Shown one piece after another: positions 1-10,794 of a DNA stretch of 64,000 nucleotides. The position numbers and the translations under genes were made by a program. The stretch is taken from the NCBI GenBank assembly GCA_023213395.1, contig CM041465.1, positions 54,939,741 through 55,003,740 on the forward strand, in the 5' to 3' direction. A model generated the notes under the pieces. It was not told the origin of the DNA and made no database searches. It saw only the letters and a list, made by a program, of their open reading frames with translations. Each line of letters opens with the position of its first letter. Position 1 is the stretch's first letter. Source of the DNA: Cycas panzhihuaensis (Eukaryota > Cycadophyta).

Positions 1-471
1 TATTACTCTTGTTTGACTTCATTCCTTTTATTGCTTTCATATTTTAAATAGAAATCTAAATAAATGAATGATATATCTTTGATGTGATCAGATCATATGA
101 GATTCAAGGATCCTTTGATATCTAAAAGACTCCATTTATGATAGAATATCTCTATTCTTTAGTTTATTGCTTGTTTATGAATGATGACTTGGTTATGATT
201 GATTATGTATAACTTTATGGTCTGAATATCATTCATTACAGTAGAAGCGAATCTTTAAAACCTCTCTTTCTATCTTAAAAGCATTCTCTAAAAAGAAGAT
301 AGTATGTAATTGGAACAAAAGTTCTATATAAATATTTCATATCATTGAACTTCTTAGTAATTTGCATACATAGTTACATGTGATGTTAGTTGCATTTCAC
401 ACTAGTTTCTTACTCATCAAAAAGTGTCTATTGCATCTAAAGGAAATAGTTTCATGTTCTCTCTTAGTGTG

Positions 472-502
<31 letters not shown>

Positions 503-1009
503 ATGTTGCATATGTGTTTTTGTTTTCTTATTTGTGTATTGAAAAAAAGGTGGATAGATCTTATCATTTCATTGATTGTTATTATGTTTTTATTTCATTT
601 AACAAGAAAAGAAGAAGAAGAAGAAGAAGAGAAAAACCTTTCCATCACTTAGGCCTTCTCCTTCATTTCAGTGAAACTCAAAAAGTTGAAAGAATAGGAA
701 GAAAGGAGTCCCTAAGAAGGACATGAGAGACATTGTTAGCGTAATCCCAAACTCAAAACTCCTCTATCCAATTATGTATGCTAATAGATTCAATCACCCC
801 ATTACATCATATCCTTTCATTACTTTATTCATTCATACCTTTATTAAATGATACAATCAAGTGTAGACTCCTTCTTAGGAGTTGGAAAAGGCGGTTCCTT
901 TAGTTCTCTTAGGATTCTCATCTCTTAGCTTAGACTTGAAATAAAGGAAACATACTATTAGTTAGGAGATATTTAGTTTAAGTCCAACCGAAGCATGCCA
1001 AGAGATTAT
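1..1009. other. AT-rich flank, no gene seen
   Basis: No coding region is recognisable. Two overlapping open frames near 380-726 come from a (TA)n run at about 475-502 and a GAA-rich purine run at about 604-632, and resemble no protein family. The stretch probably belongs to the old, decayed repeat landscape whose recognisable part begins near 1010. Confidence 0.6.
475..502. repeat. (TA)n microsatellite
   Basis: About 14 uninterrupted TA units, seen directly. Confidence 0.9.
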
Positions 1010-2198
1010 TCTTTTTTACTTCACAATGTATTACAAGCTATTATGATATATTTTTATTACAAATTTATTGCCTAATAGATATTGATGCCATTTTATCAAG
1101 GCACATATAATGTCCAATATTTCTTCATCATAGGTAGATTTGATTGTTCCCTATTATTTAATTTCCTACTTTTAAATGAAATTAACTTCCCTTCCTATAT
1201 TTATATTACCTTAATCCTTGTCCTTAAGCTATCACACTTTATGGTTATAACCTGATAGAAATTTGGTAAAGCCAATACAAGTAGACATGTTATAGCTTAT
1301 TTGAATTACTAGAAGTGGGTTGTTACTTCTTCATCCCATTAGAAAGAAACTATTTTTGAAAGGTATGTTAAGGTAGAGGACTTTTCTAAATAATTCTTAA
1401 TACAATGCCAATAGTATTTTGTCAATCCTAGAAAACCCCTAAGCTTGGTGATATTTTTAGGTATGGCCATTCTTGGATGGCTCCGTACTCCCTTGGATTA
1501 GCTTTAACCCCTTCTTTGGAGATAAGTGTCCCAAATATTCTATTTTCTTTTTACCAAAGGAACACTTTGACCTTTTAGCAAAAATATTTTATGTTTTCAA
1601 AATATTTAATACTTGGTCTATATGGTTTCTATATTCCGTCTAATTTTTACTAAATATTAATATATCATGAAAAAATAACAAAATAATTTTCTATACAAAA
1701 GGATTGAGGATCTTATTTATAGTAACTTAGAATGCATCTAGTTTATTGATAATACCAAAGGGAATTACTTTAAATTCATAATGGTTATGGTGTGTATTAA
1801 AGGAAGTCTTGTATATATCTTCTAGCTTGATTTAAATTTGATGGTACCCTAATCTTAGATCTAATTTTAAGAAATACTCAACTCCTTATAGCTCATCTTA
1901 TAACTCATAAATTATTGATACAAGAAATTTATTTTTTATTATGACTTTGATTAATGCTCATTAATCTAAATATATATAATAAGATCTATCATTTTTCCTA
2001 GCCAAGGTTATAAGAGATATAAATAAACTCTTCTTGGAAACTATTGCCCCTAAATCTTGTAGTTACTATATAATTTTTTTAATTTTATTCTAATAGTAAT
2101 GTGGATGCCTATATGATCAAATAACAATTGCGTTAGTGCTAACTTCAAGCTTAATCTAATGTTCCATGTCTCTATCAAGAGGTAACTCAACTAGAAGG
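1010..2198 (-). pseudogene. Decayed Ty3/gypsy RT-RNase H remnant (host of the nested cluster)
   Basis: Conceptual minus-strand translation, with many frameshifts and stops, gives a recognisable Ty3/gypsy pol order. An RT palm relic comes first (about 1600-2060). Next is a thumb/connection block with a match to the LGHLISxxGVKAxP signature near 1470-1545, and an ALPNF block near 1270. An RNase H piece with GKLISFxSRKLN and IKWHQYLLGNKF-like text follows (about 1030-1210). The remnant stops where LTR A begins. A gag-like remnant on the same strand resumes at 45671, so the cluster appears to sit inside this element. It is much more AT-rich and decayed than the cluster, and no function is expected. 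Confidence 0.75.
2194..2198. repeat. Possible left target-site duplication of E1
   Basis: GAAGG directly precedes the TG of LTR A. No matching copy is found at the right end of E1 (about 18820), where E1 abuts E2, so the duplication is unpaired. Confidence 0.35.
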
Positions 2199-4778
2199 TG
2201 AAACGCTCCCTACGGAGCGGCAATCCTACGTCTAGCAAAGGAATATAAAAACACCACATTGACTAGGCTAGGCAGCAAGGATCTCACCTCGCAGGACGTC
2301 CGTGCGCCGGAGCGCAGGTTTGGGGGCTGCAAGGTGCCTGGTTGCTTCCAGGTAGCCGTGCGAAAACGAGGCATTCCTACCCTTTGGATGGCCGGGAAGG
2401 AAAGGGAAACCTCACGCGTTGCGACTTCCCAAGGTAATGAGAAGGCAATGAGGAGGGCAACAAATCTAACGTGTGATAGATATGAAGCAAGGTGTGGCTG
2501 AGGGGTATAACATAAACGGGCCTTCTACTCTTATGCTATGTGAAGTGAAGAAACAGTGCGAGAAAGTAAATATAAAATAAAAGATTATTTTCCTTTTTCT
2601 TTATGTTTCTTATCTTTTTACCTATCAAGCAGATGCGAGAAAGCAAGAATGATATAAGAGGAAACACAAAGGAAACACGAGGAATACCTGGATCTGGCAT
2701 TTGAGGTCGGAGCACGGTCGATCTTGCGGGGTTTTCGCTCCCTCTTTCTCCTTTCTCCACGCATGTGATGTCGATTGGCGGTGGCAAGGGGGTTCACTTA
2801 CCTCCCCGTAAACATGCGAAACCAAATGAAATGAAAGGACGAAAAAGAAGCTCAAAACTACAAGAGAGAGAATATCGTACGGGAGCTATCCGGCAATGGG
2901 TTCGCTCCACACACCACCTCCACCAACGCGATCCTGCAAGAGAACACAAAGAGCACCTTCCTCTCGAGGGAGAGGCTACGAAATATACAAGGAGATATAT
3001 GTATATGTACTGCAAACTGAAATCAACTTAGCTAAACAAACTAAGCTATATGTTAAAATGTAGCAAAAATGCAACGAGAGCACACAAGATACTCCTACAC
3101 TACCAAATGCCGCAAACACACAAAGTAGAACTGAGTATAGCCTCGGGATGGCTAACTCACCCACGGGAGGTCTCCAAAGGGGCCCAAGAAAGGAATGCTG
3201 GGTGGTAACAAAGGTGGATGCGGGTTGTCTCAAGCCGGTCTGGACACCCTGACACAATCTCCTAAACTCCTTCGACCCGTTCCTTAGACAAAGATGTATG
3301 GTAAGGGGAAGAGGACAAGGGACGGAACCCTTGGGGAGAAGGACGGCAATGGGGGACGGAACCCCGCCTATCTCCCTCAAATCCTCGTGTATGCTCCCTT
3401 ACTCTAACTGACTGAGGAAAGGATGGAAGAAGGCTTGGAGAGAGTGAGGGACCCCAAAGAAAAACCAAGAAAATGGATTTGGGTCAAGGTAGGACTACGG
3501 GGCGGCTATGGCCAATGGTAGCTACTTTCATTCAAGGGGTAAAAGCAAAAGGAAAGAAGAGGTGGAATGCTTGACAATAGAAGCAAGAAAAATGCAAGTA
3601 TGTCCAAGGGTTTGCAAGCAAAAAAGTAAAGGAAATACAAGTAAAAGGAAGAAGAAATGCAAGAAAACACAAAAAAACAAGTAAAGCTAAGGGGTACCTT
3701 GTGTAGAGAGGTCATGCATGCCTCCTACCACTAGGGACAGAAGCAATAGAGGTCAAATGAAGGCTGATCATGAGTGTTCCCTGCTACAATATGGATGGAA
3801 GAGGCTCCTGGTAAGTTTGGAGCTGTGAAGTAAGTCTTTAGGGGAGCTTCTTTGTTAAAGAAGTCCCTTGAATCTTTGTGCAGCTGCAAGAGGAAGAAAG
3901 CTGGTTGTGGAGAGTAGTAAGGGGCAGTAATGGCCCTGCAAAATCCACTGGTGGCAGCCTAGTCCTCCCTCCTCAGTTGTTGTGCCTGAACTTCTTTGAT
4001 TTCTGTGTCTTTTCTTTTGTCTTTTGTGGAGAGTTTTTTCTTAGAAGTCTTGAAAAATGAGCTCAAGAATGATTCAAATGAAAGAAAAAAAGGTTTTTAT
4101 CTCTTGTTCACAGTAAGTGAACGTTGAAGACGTTGGGGTGCCTCCAATCATACGGAGCCACGTGGCAGTTCCGTGAAAAAACACGGAAACTGTCGTGTGG
4201 TTCTCTTTTTTAAATTTCGAACAATCGCATCACGCAGAACTCTGCTGATCACCGCAAATTCTGCAGATCGCTTAGTTTACCACGGTATCAACCTAAAATT
4301 AAAAAAGTGAAAAAATAAACAGAAAAATCAGGTTTTGAGGTAAGAACAAAGACTAAACATGAATCACATCAGTTGGGGGAAGGCCCAGGCAGTGGGCAAG
4401 TACCCAAAACAATCCAAAAAGTCCTAACTAAGGATTGAGTTTGACTTAGAAAGGATGGCAACGCAAACGACATGTCGCAACGTGAGCAAGCAAACTGGCA
4501 GAAACAATCCCAGGAAACTTTGGAGACATCATGGGTGGCTGTACGCCATACGGGGTGTAACATTCGCTGAGGAATGGCCCCGCTGTGTGTTGTCATAGGC
4601 TAAAGGCGTGCCGTTAGGCACATGCATTATGAGCAAGGTGCAATCAACCCGCAGCAAAGTGATGTCAAGCAACCTACTCTAAATTACCTTAATTAACATA
4701 GGTAAGAAAAGTAAGAACATATACCTAAACAAACCTGTGTCGATGCGTCTCGAGTCCATTCCCAGTAGTTGGGAAACA
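2199..4778 (-). repeat. LTR A (3' LTR of E1)
   Basis: About 2,580 bp. On the plus strand it begins TGAAACGCTCC and ends GGGAAACA, so on the element strand it runs TGTTTCCC...GTTTCA with TG/CA termini. It aligns along its length with 16312-18820 and, reversed, with 18821-21355. No convincing protein is encoded; open frames in it are not conserved between copies. A GC-rich palindromic patch near 4150-4310 differs strongly between copies while flanking hundreds of bases are nearly identical. Confidence 0.95.
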
Positions 4779-4787
4779 CCGCCTCGC
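4779..4787 (-). promoter_or_regulatory. Candidate polypurine tract of E1
   Basis: The element strand reads GCGAGGCGG directly before the TG of the 3' LTR. It is weak, broken by C. The equivalent E3 position reads GAGGGGTAG, which supports this as the plus-strand priming site. Confidence 0.45.
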
Positions 4788-5131
4788 GAAGAGAGCCTCA
4801 TTGCTCGGAAGCGTAATGTGATGGAGAATGCTGTGAATCAAAGATATGAGTAGCACATGCATATATATATATAACAATAAAGAGCAGCACGTGGACCAAG
4901 GGCATAGGCGAGTGTCATGGCGGAACGCATGGACAGGGGAGACGGAGACAAGGACAACGTAGGGGTTACCTACGTGTCGTCTAAACATCGACCTGAAACT
5001 GGAATAAGCAAGTAGAACGGGGTGCCCCCGTTGCCGAAGTGCAACATGGAGTAGGAGGGCATCCAGCAAATAGAGCAAGCAATCTAACTAACAGCCACTG
5101 AAGGCTTGGGCACAGGTTGGCCAGGCAAGTC

Positions 5132-5554
5132 TCAGGGGCGGTCATCTAGAAGCGAGAGGCGACGCTCAAGGACAAGGCGGACGAGACTGTCAGCCTCAGC
5201 ATTGAGGTACCTCGGGATATGCTGAATATCCACTGACGAGAAACAAGCCAGAAGAGACCTGGCGACAGACGCGAGGGTTCTCAGGTGAGGGCATCGCACC
5301 TGGTAAACCTGGGTGAGATGGGACACCATAACCTGAGAATCGCAAAACAACACAATGGAACCGCGATGGAAATGGAGAGCATTAGTAAGGGCTTCAATAA
5401 CGGCCATGTACTCAGCTTCGTTATTGGTAGCCTCGGGAAGAAAGACCCCGGAATGCAAGAAATCATGTCTGGAGGGACTGCGAAGAATCCACGCGGCAGT
5501 GGAAGGCCCGGGGTTGCCGCGACTTCCACCATCAGTAAAAACAAGGAGAGACAT
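5132..5554 (-). CDS. Archaeal-type RNase H (aRNH) of E1, intact
   Basis: Intact 140-residue type I RNase H that would degrade RNA in RNA-DNA hybrids during reverse transcription. All four acidic positions are visible: Asp in FTDGGSRGNPG (near residue 7), Glu in NNEAEYMAV (near 46), Asp in LFCDSQVMV (near 71) and the C-terminal Asp in NAEADSLV (near 125). The FTDGGSRGNPG form is that of archaeal/bacterial RNase HI-like domains, which the Tat lineage of plant Ty3/gypsy elements acquired as a second RNase H. It is not fused to pol: about 4 kb and an antisense gene separate it from the integrase stop. The ATG is supported by the domain start and by an upstream splice acceptor conserved in E2. The 353 bp between its stop and LTR A hold only a short TA run. 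Confidence 0.9.
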   Translation of the reverse strand: MSLLVFTDGGSRGNPGPSTAAWILRSPSRHDFLHSGVFLPEATNNEAEYMAVIEALTNALHFHRGSIVLFCDSQVMVSHLTQVYQVRCPHLRTLASVARSLLACFSSVDIQHIPRYLNAEADSLVRLVLERRLSLLDDRP

Positions 5555-5570
5555 GGCTGGATACTAAGCT

Positions 5571-5600
5571 CTGGTAAACAAACACAAATAGCAGTGAAAG
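5571..5600 (-). promoter_or_regulatory. Candidate 3' splice site for aRNH mRNA
   Basis: The element strand has a T-rich stretch ending TTTGTTTACCAG 16 nt before the aRNH ATG. E2 has the equivalent TTGTTTACTGCTAG before its aRNH ATG. This suggests a spliced subgenomic RNA for this distant ORF. The role is inferred. Confidence 0.4.
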
Positions 5601-6070
5601 CAACACAAAAACTTGAACGACAAGCGCGAAAGGGCCAAGAAGGGTAGGAGGACCTGGCAATGAGGTTACCCAAGAATGAAAGCAAGTAGTCTGGCCACTG
5701 GATGAAAATGGGCGGAGAAAAGATGCCCTAGAGTGCCAAAGGTCGCTTTGGGAAGCAAAACATGCCCCCAGACCGGGGGAGCATTTCCTTTAAGGACCCC
5801 AGGGGCGAAAAAGGGCCACAAAAATGGGTCCAGGGCGGTAAAACGAGCCAAACGAGTATAAACTCAGGCATGCACGGGAGCGGCACGTAAAACGGTACAA
5901 AAAGGGGGCTACCAAAAGTGCAATAACGAGGCGCCATCGGAGGCAGAAAGGGCATCCATGGGGTACAATGAGCGATAAGGCCGGAAGGCAAAGGCTATCA
6001 GGGCAACGAGACGGTCCCAATGACTGTCATGGAGCCAAAAACGGAAGAAGTGCCCATCGGGGCCCCCGAC
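5601..6070. other. Spacer between aRNH and antisense promoter of E1
   Basis: Related sequence is at about 43744-44270 in E2. No conserved reading frame is seen. It probably holds the upstream promoter region of the antisense gene on one strand and the aRNH leader on the other. Confidence 0.5.
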
Positions 6071-6079
6071 TATATAAGG
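6071..6079 (+). promoter_or_regulatory. TATA box of antisense PMD gene (E1)
   Basis: TATATAAGG follows GGGGGCCCCGA-like GC sequence. It lies about 167 bp before the proposed ATG (6238) and is conserved at the matching place in E2 (43735-43743). It points against the retrotransposon's own transcription. Confidence 0.65.
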
Positions 6080-6237
6080 AAAAATGATGAAAACCGGATT
6101 CATTTTCACCGGCTCTCATGTGAAACCAGAGCCTCTTCCTTACGACGCGGAGTGCTACCCAATTTCAGAGGCACGCAGGGGACGATCCGACCGTCGGATT
6201 CAAGCGAGGAGACAGTCATCACGATCCTAGAGGCAAG

Positions 6238-8598
6238 ATGGCGACAGTCAGGCCAGATCCAGTGAGTGGATCTAACGTAACCTTCGTCATTTCAAAATTT
6301 AAAGTTCATTGCTTTTTAGTTAAATTTTTAATGCTTTATATGCCCCTTATGGGCGGTTAGAGGCCTCTCGGAGTCCGAATTGGACCCAGAAAGAGGCGGG
6401 GACCTGGGCGTTAGTACTGTCCTGGCCCCTCGGGGTCCACCATAAAAATTTTCTCGATTTTAATAAAACCCCTTTAGGGGTTGCCTAGACCATGGCCAAG
6501 ATCGTGGCACCGCGATCTTGGTCGCGGGATCGCTGCAGAAGAACAATCGCCGCAGGGCTCGCTCCAATTTTAGCGGTATTGCTAAATTTGGAGCCAGACG
6601 CATGTAAAATCGAAAAAATAAAAAGGGCCAAACAAACGAAAACTAGAAAAGGGCACCGGACAGGCAGCTAGGGGCCTAGAAGACTGCTAGGGAACTGATT
6701 TAGATTGACTTTTGCTGATTGCAGAGGCGATCATGGGTGGATAATCATGAGAACGTCGGCATACCCATCCTGAGTTACCTGGAGATGGCGACCGAGGAGG
6801 ACAGGGCGACCCTAAAGAGATGCGGCCTGTACAAGGCCCTGAAGACCCCAACAGACGGATCAGTGGCTCCTAGTGGACATAGTGTTGCACTAGGACAGGA
6901 GGAGGTACGTGTTTCACTTGCCTCAGATAGGAGACATTACCATCACCCTAGAGGATATCAGGCGGATCCTAGGGGTGCCAGTGACAGGGAGACCCGTGAG
7001 ACTGAGGACGCTGCCTAGCACCGAGGCAGCGCACAGAGAGGCGGCTCAGTTTCTCATGGGGGCAGACAGGTGGCAGCGGAGGGGAGCCCCCCTCCAACAA
7101 GATTATGTCGTGATTCCTCGTGAGGAAACTTATTTTACTATGCATTGCCCTGATCTCCCGAAAATGTAACTACTGTGGAGATCCCAGGAGGATGGGTGAA
7201 CGCAGCACGCCGGTGTGAGGCTGGCGAGAGGATGGACTGGGCCACTCTAGTTGCGGCGAACCACGTCACCCAATTAGATACCATCAGGAGATCAGGCTGA
7301 GGGGATTTTCCACAAAGACGCTGTCAGAGTATTAGTTTTGATCACTTTGCGGCAGCGGGCGCCTAGGGGGTCATTCCCCATAGCGAGGTGGGCCCTAATG
7401 GTGCACAGGTGGCAGACCAGACTTCGAGGGACAGAGGACCAGGCCCATGTCCGTCGATCGGTTGACGCGACATCACTCGACCTCCTCACTCTGACCGACT
7501 ACATAGCAGAGCCATACAGAGCAGTGAGATGGGAGAGCGATGACGGAGCAAGAGGAGTAGGAGCACCCATCGACGACAGCGACGATGATGATGACGATGG
7601 AGGCGATGATAGCGATGACGGGGGAGATGGGGCTGGCCCATCACAACCTGCAGGAGAGGCAGGTCCATCACAGCCACCAGGAGCTCTTGAGATGAGCAGG
7701 GCAGCTGAGACCAGGGGATGCAGGCTACGGATCGTGAGGAGATCCGGAGAGGCGAGGGTCGAACCAGTCCCTGCTGGAGACGAGGCAGAGGCAGAGGATG
7801 CATCTGAGGATGAGGTACCAAAGAATCAAGTGAGAGCCGTGAGAGGGGACGCCGCCGAGCAGGATCCGGCATACCGCAGTGAGACCTAACTGTTTCCTTA
7901 GTCGTTTGACATCTAGATAGATTTTGATTTCATTTTACGATATACATCGAGGATACACGCTGACATATGGCACGTTGCCTTGGTAGGAGTAGCAGAGGTG
8001 CAGAGGCTAGTCGAGGCCATGGTGAGGGAGCTGTTCCCTCAGGTCTATGCATAGGGGCAACTGCCCATCCAGGCAGAGGATGCACCCAGATCGGCGGGGG
8101 CCTACATGCAGGCGTTCGCCCCACTAGTGAGAGTGAGAGACATCTGGGCTGTAGAGACCCAGGAGCACATGGCATTCTGGGGGTAGCTACAGCGAGAGCT
8201 CGACATGACCAGGGGCAAGCGAGATGAGCTGCGTGGACGGATCCAGGCCTTAGAGACACAGAGCTGCCAGAGGAGATGCAGGAGCAAGACTCGCCTAGCC
8301 CCAGGAGCGCCTTAAGGCATCGGAGGAGAGGTTCAGAGCCATCGAGGAGGGACTCCGAGGTGAGAGGGATTGCATCCAGGTCCACTACGACCAGCTGGTG
8401 GCGCAGATGGTCTCGAGGTCGAGCAGGAGCCGGACCCACACACACACAGTGGCTACAACCCCGAGACGACCTTGGGACAAGGAGAGCGAGGCAGGCAGCT
8501 CGCGGAGGCCTAGGAGGAGCCTCGCAGGGATGTGGTCCCCAGGAGAGGGATCACACAGATCAGGAGACGGGACCCCAGGGTCTGGACAGCAGCAGTAG
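6238..8598 (+). pseudogene. Antisense plant mobile domain (PMD) gene of E1, intron-containing, broken
   Basis: Runs opposite to gag-pol. Exon 1 is 6238-6261 (starts MATVRPDP) with donor GTGAGT. A 463-bp intron ends TGATTGCAG, and exon 2 starts at 6725 in the same frame. Exon 2 gives a CGLYKALKTP block and then the PMD core FHLPQIGDITITLEDIRR..LGVPVTG (about 6909-7010), as in MAIN/MAIL-type proteins. Next come a block with FPIARWALMVHRWQTR and a Ser/Asp-rich acidic stretch (about 7560-7640). A 108-bp intron (7879-7986) leads to a C-terminal coiled-coil-like tail rich in Glu/Arg. Breaks include a frameshift near 6850, a Trp-to-stop nearby, a frame change near 7170-7340 and a stop near 8050. E2 carries the same gene. 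Molecular function is unknown; PMD proteins act in plant nuclei on silencing and gene expression. Confidence 0.8.
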
Positions 8599-9198
8599 AC
8601 TAAGAGATGTACATATATATGATTTTGACGGGAAAGCGCGGGCCTCCAGGGGGTCATATGCAGGCTCACATGATTATACCCCCCCTGCAAGGATCCCAGC
8701 TTCCCACATACACGATGTACTACGACATTTTGATATATATATATATATACATGAGGTAAGTGGAACCCCGCTTTGACATGAAATGGTGTGTATCATGTAT
8801 GATAGAGATAACATGTACGATTTACTTTTGTAAATGAATATTTTTATATATTACAAATGTTATAAATATGTTGTAAATGTTGATATGTAAATATGTAGAT
8901 TTTATAAATATACACATGCATATGTTTCCTTCCATGTATGGCCATATGTCTAATAGGAGTACACACATCCACCGTGAGCAGAGGTGATCGAGAGGTGTGA
9001 GGTTAGAAAATAGGGCGACATGCACGTCCACAGGGGAACATAGTGGAATATGCGAAGGAAACAACAAGCGCGCGAGGAGAGTAACGATACTCCACAGCGT
9101 CGTCCTAGTTTGGGGGATGCCTAAAATAGGAGGACAAAGGTTCCCGAGAGCACACGGGAACGCAGGTTCCGCGGGAGGAACCGAAAAAGAAACCGAAA
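8599..9198. other. E1 non-coding block between PMD gene and 85-bp repeats
   Basis: No conserved frame. It contains TA-rich patches near 8735 and 8850-8910. The segment from about 8890 onward is retained in E3 (30880-31170) and E2 (40600-40960), so it is an ordinary part of the element. Confidence 0.6.
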
Positions 9199-9538
9199 AA
9201 TCCATCTTAAATCGCCATTCTACCCGTGGTTGGGAAGAATGGAAACGATTTAAAATGGTAGTTTAGGCTCGTTTCGGAGCATGAATCCATCTTAAGTTGC
9301 CATTCAACCCGTGGTTGGGAGGAATGGGAACAATTTAAAATGGTAGTTTAGGCTCGTTTCGGAGCATGAATCCATCTTAAATTGCCATTCAACCTGTGGT
9401 TGGGAGGAATGGGAACAATTTAAAATGGTAGTTTAGGCTCGTTTCGGAGCATGAATCCATCTTAAATTGCCATTCAACCCGTGGTTGGGAGGAATGGGGA
9501 CAATTTAAAATGGTAGTTTAGGCTCGTTTCAGAGCAAG
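9199..9538. repeat. 85-bp tandem repeat, four copies (E1)
   Basis: Copies start at 9199, 9284, 9369 and 9454, each beginning AATCCATCTTAA and ending near GTTTCGGAGC. Each unit contains an imperfect inverted repeat (CCATCTTAAATTG against CAATTTAAAATGG). It lies just after the integrase stop codon on the element strand. E3 has two copies and E2 one. Confidence 0.95.
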
Positions 9539-9558
9539 GCGAAGGGATCGCCGAAAGA

Positions 9559-10790
9559 TCACGCATAAAACTTCTTAAGGAATTTCCCGTTGACCGCTTT
9601 TTCGAATTCCAAGCCATCTAAAGTGGCAATCATGTATGCGCTATTATCGAGACTTTCGAGAATGACGAAGGGGCCTACCCATTTGGGCCCGAATTTGGCC
9701 AAGCGATCGTAAAGATACTCCAATTTGAGGACGTGGTCCCCGGGACACAAAGGATGAGCACGAAGACGTTTGTCGTGCGTCCTTTGCAAACGGGCTTTCG
9801 CAGCGAGGTTTGCTTGATAAGCTGCTAAGCGTTCTCATCCAGGGCTTCGAGGTCCAGGAGGCGAGCCTAGCGAATAGACTCCTCTTCAATGAGGCCTCGA
9901 AGGGAAACCCGAAGAGAAGGGATCTCCACCTCCAATGGGAGTATCGCCTCGGTTCCGTAAACTAACAAGAATGGGGTCATCCCGGTAGCCGTCTGGATAG
10001 AGGTACGGTAAGCCCATAGAGCGGAAGGGAGCTGGATATGCCAGTCTCTTTGAGACTGGACAATGGTTTTCTTCAAGATGCCAATGAGCGTTTTGTTGAA
10101 AGATTCAATTTGCCCGTTGGCTTGGGGGTAATAAGGGGATGACGTATTGTGCGAGATTTTGAATTTCTCGCATAATTCGTCCATCTCCTTATTATAGAAG
10201 GGAGTTCCATTGTCCGTAATTAGGATGTCTGGAATTCTGAAACGACAGATAATATACTGGTAGACGAAGGTGGCTATCGTCTTGCCAGGGGTAGTGGACA
10301 GGGGGATTGCCTCTGCCCATTTAGTAAAGTATTCGGTAGCGGTCAGGATATATTTATGCTGTGCGGAAGATGGCAGTGATATAGCCCCAATAAGGTCTAA
10401 ACCCCATTGGGAAAAAGGCCACGGAGACATGATAGGGTGCAACGCCTCGGAGGGTATATGGGAGACGTTGGCGTGCTCCTGACAACGCCGACATCTAAGG
10501 GCACAAGCGCATGCCCTTGAACAAGGACGGCCAGTAGTAGCCCATACGGAGGATCCTTTGGGCCATGGACTGGCCCCCACAAATGCCGTGGTGGCATTCG
10601 CGGAGTATTTGGTCCGCTTCGTCAGGAGCGACGCAGCGAAGCAGGATCCCATTGAAAGATCTCTTGTACAACACCCCGTCCACGAGGAGGTATTGCCTAG
10701 CAGCGGCGCGGATACGCGACCTGACCTTGTTGCTGGCTTTAGGACGATATATTCTTGGCCGAGTCGATATCGCACATCGCCGCATACCAC
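9559..10790 (-). pseudogene. pol: Integrase of E1
   Basis: Catalyses insertion of the element cDNA into chromosomes. Order on the minus strand: His-Cys zinc-binding remnant (HHGICGG ... CQEHANVSHIP, about 10670-10450), catalytic core about 10450-9900, C-terminal segment 9789-9559 ending FLKKFYA at the stop. The DD-35-E residues are visible: Asp in WGLDLIGAIS, Asp in ILITDNGTPF, Glu in ANGQIESFNKTL. No chromodomain follows the GPKWVGPFVI block, as expected for Tat. Frame changes near 10470 and 9850 break it. The E2 copy is 39407-40490. Confidence 0.92.
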
Positions 10791-10794
10791 TCAT

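Noticed and set aside
380-726. Two overlapping open frames of 90-100 residues
   Set aside because: They are produced by TA and GAA repeats; composition is low-complexity and no domain is visible.
2765-3031. Open frames inside the LTRs, some similar between copies
   Set aside because: They differ in frame and length between the seven LTR copies, as expected of non-coding LTR sequence.
5285-5647. Plus-strand open frames over the aRNH
   Set aside because: Shadow frames of the conserved minus-strand aRNH.
7486-7872. Minus-strand frame opposite the acidic PMD linker
   Set aside because: His/Arg/Leu-rich antisense of an Asp-rich repeat; not conserved as a protein.
9199-9538. Regular direct repeats considered as a CRISPR-like array
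   Set aside because: Whole 85-bp units repeat without unique spacers, and the context is a plant retrotransposon.
9559-9789. Chromodomain after integrase
   Set aside because: The C-terminal segment ends soon after the GPKWVGPFVI block with no chromodomain text, so a chromovirus assignment was dropped.
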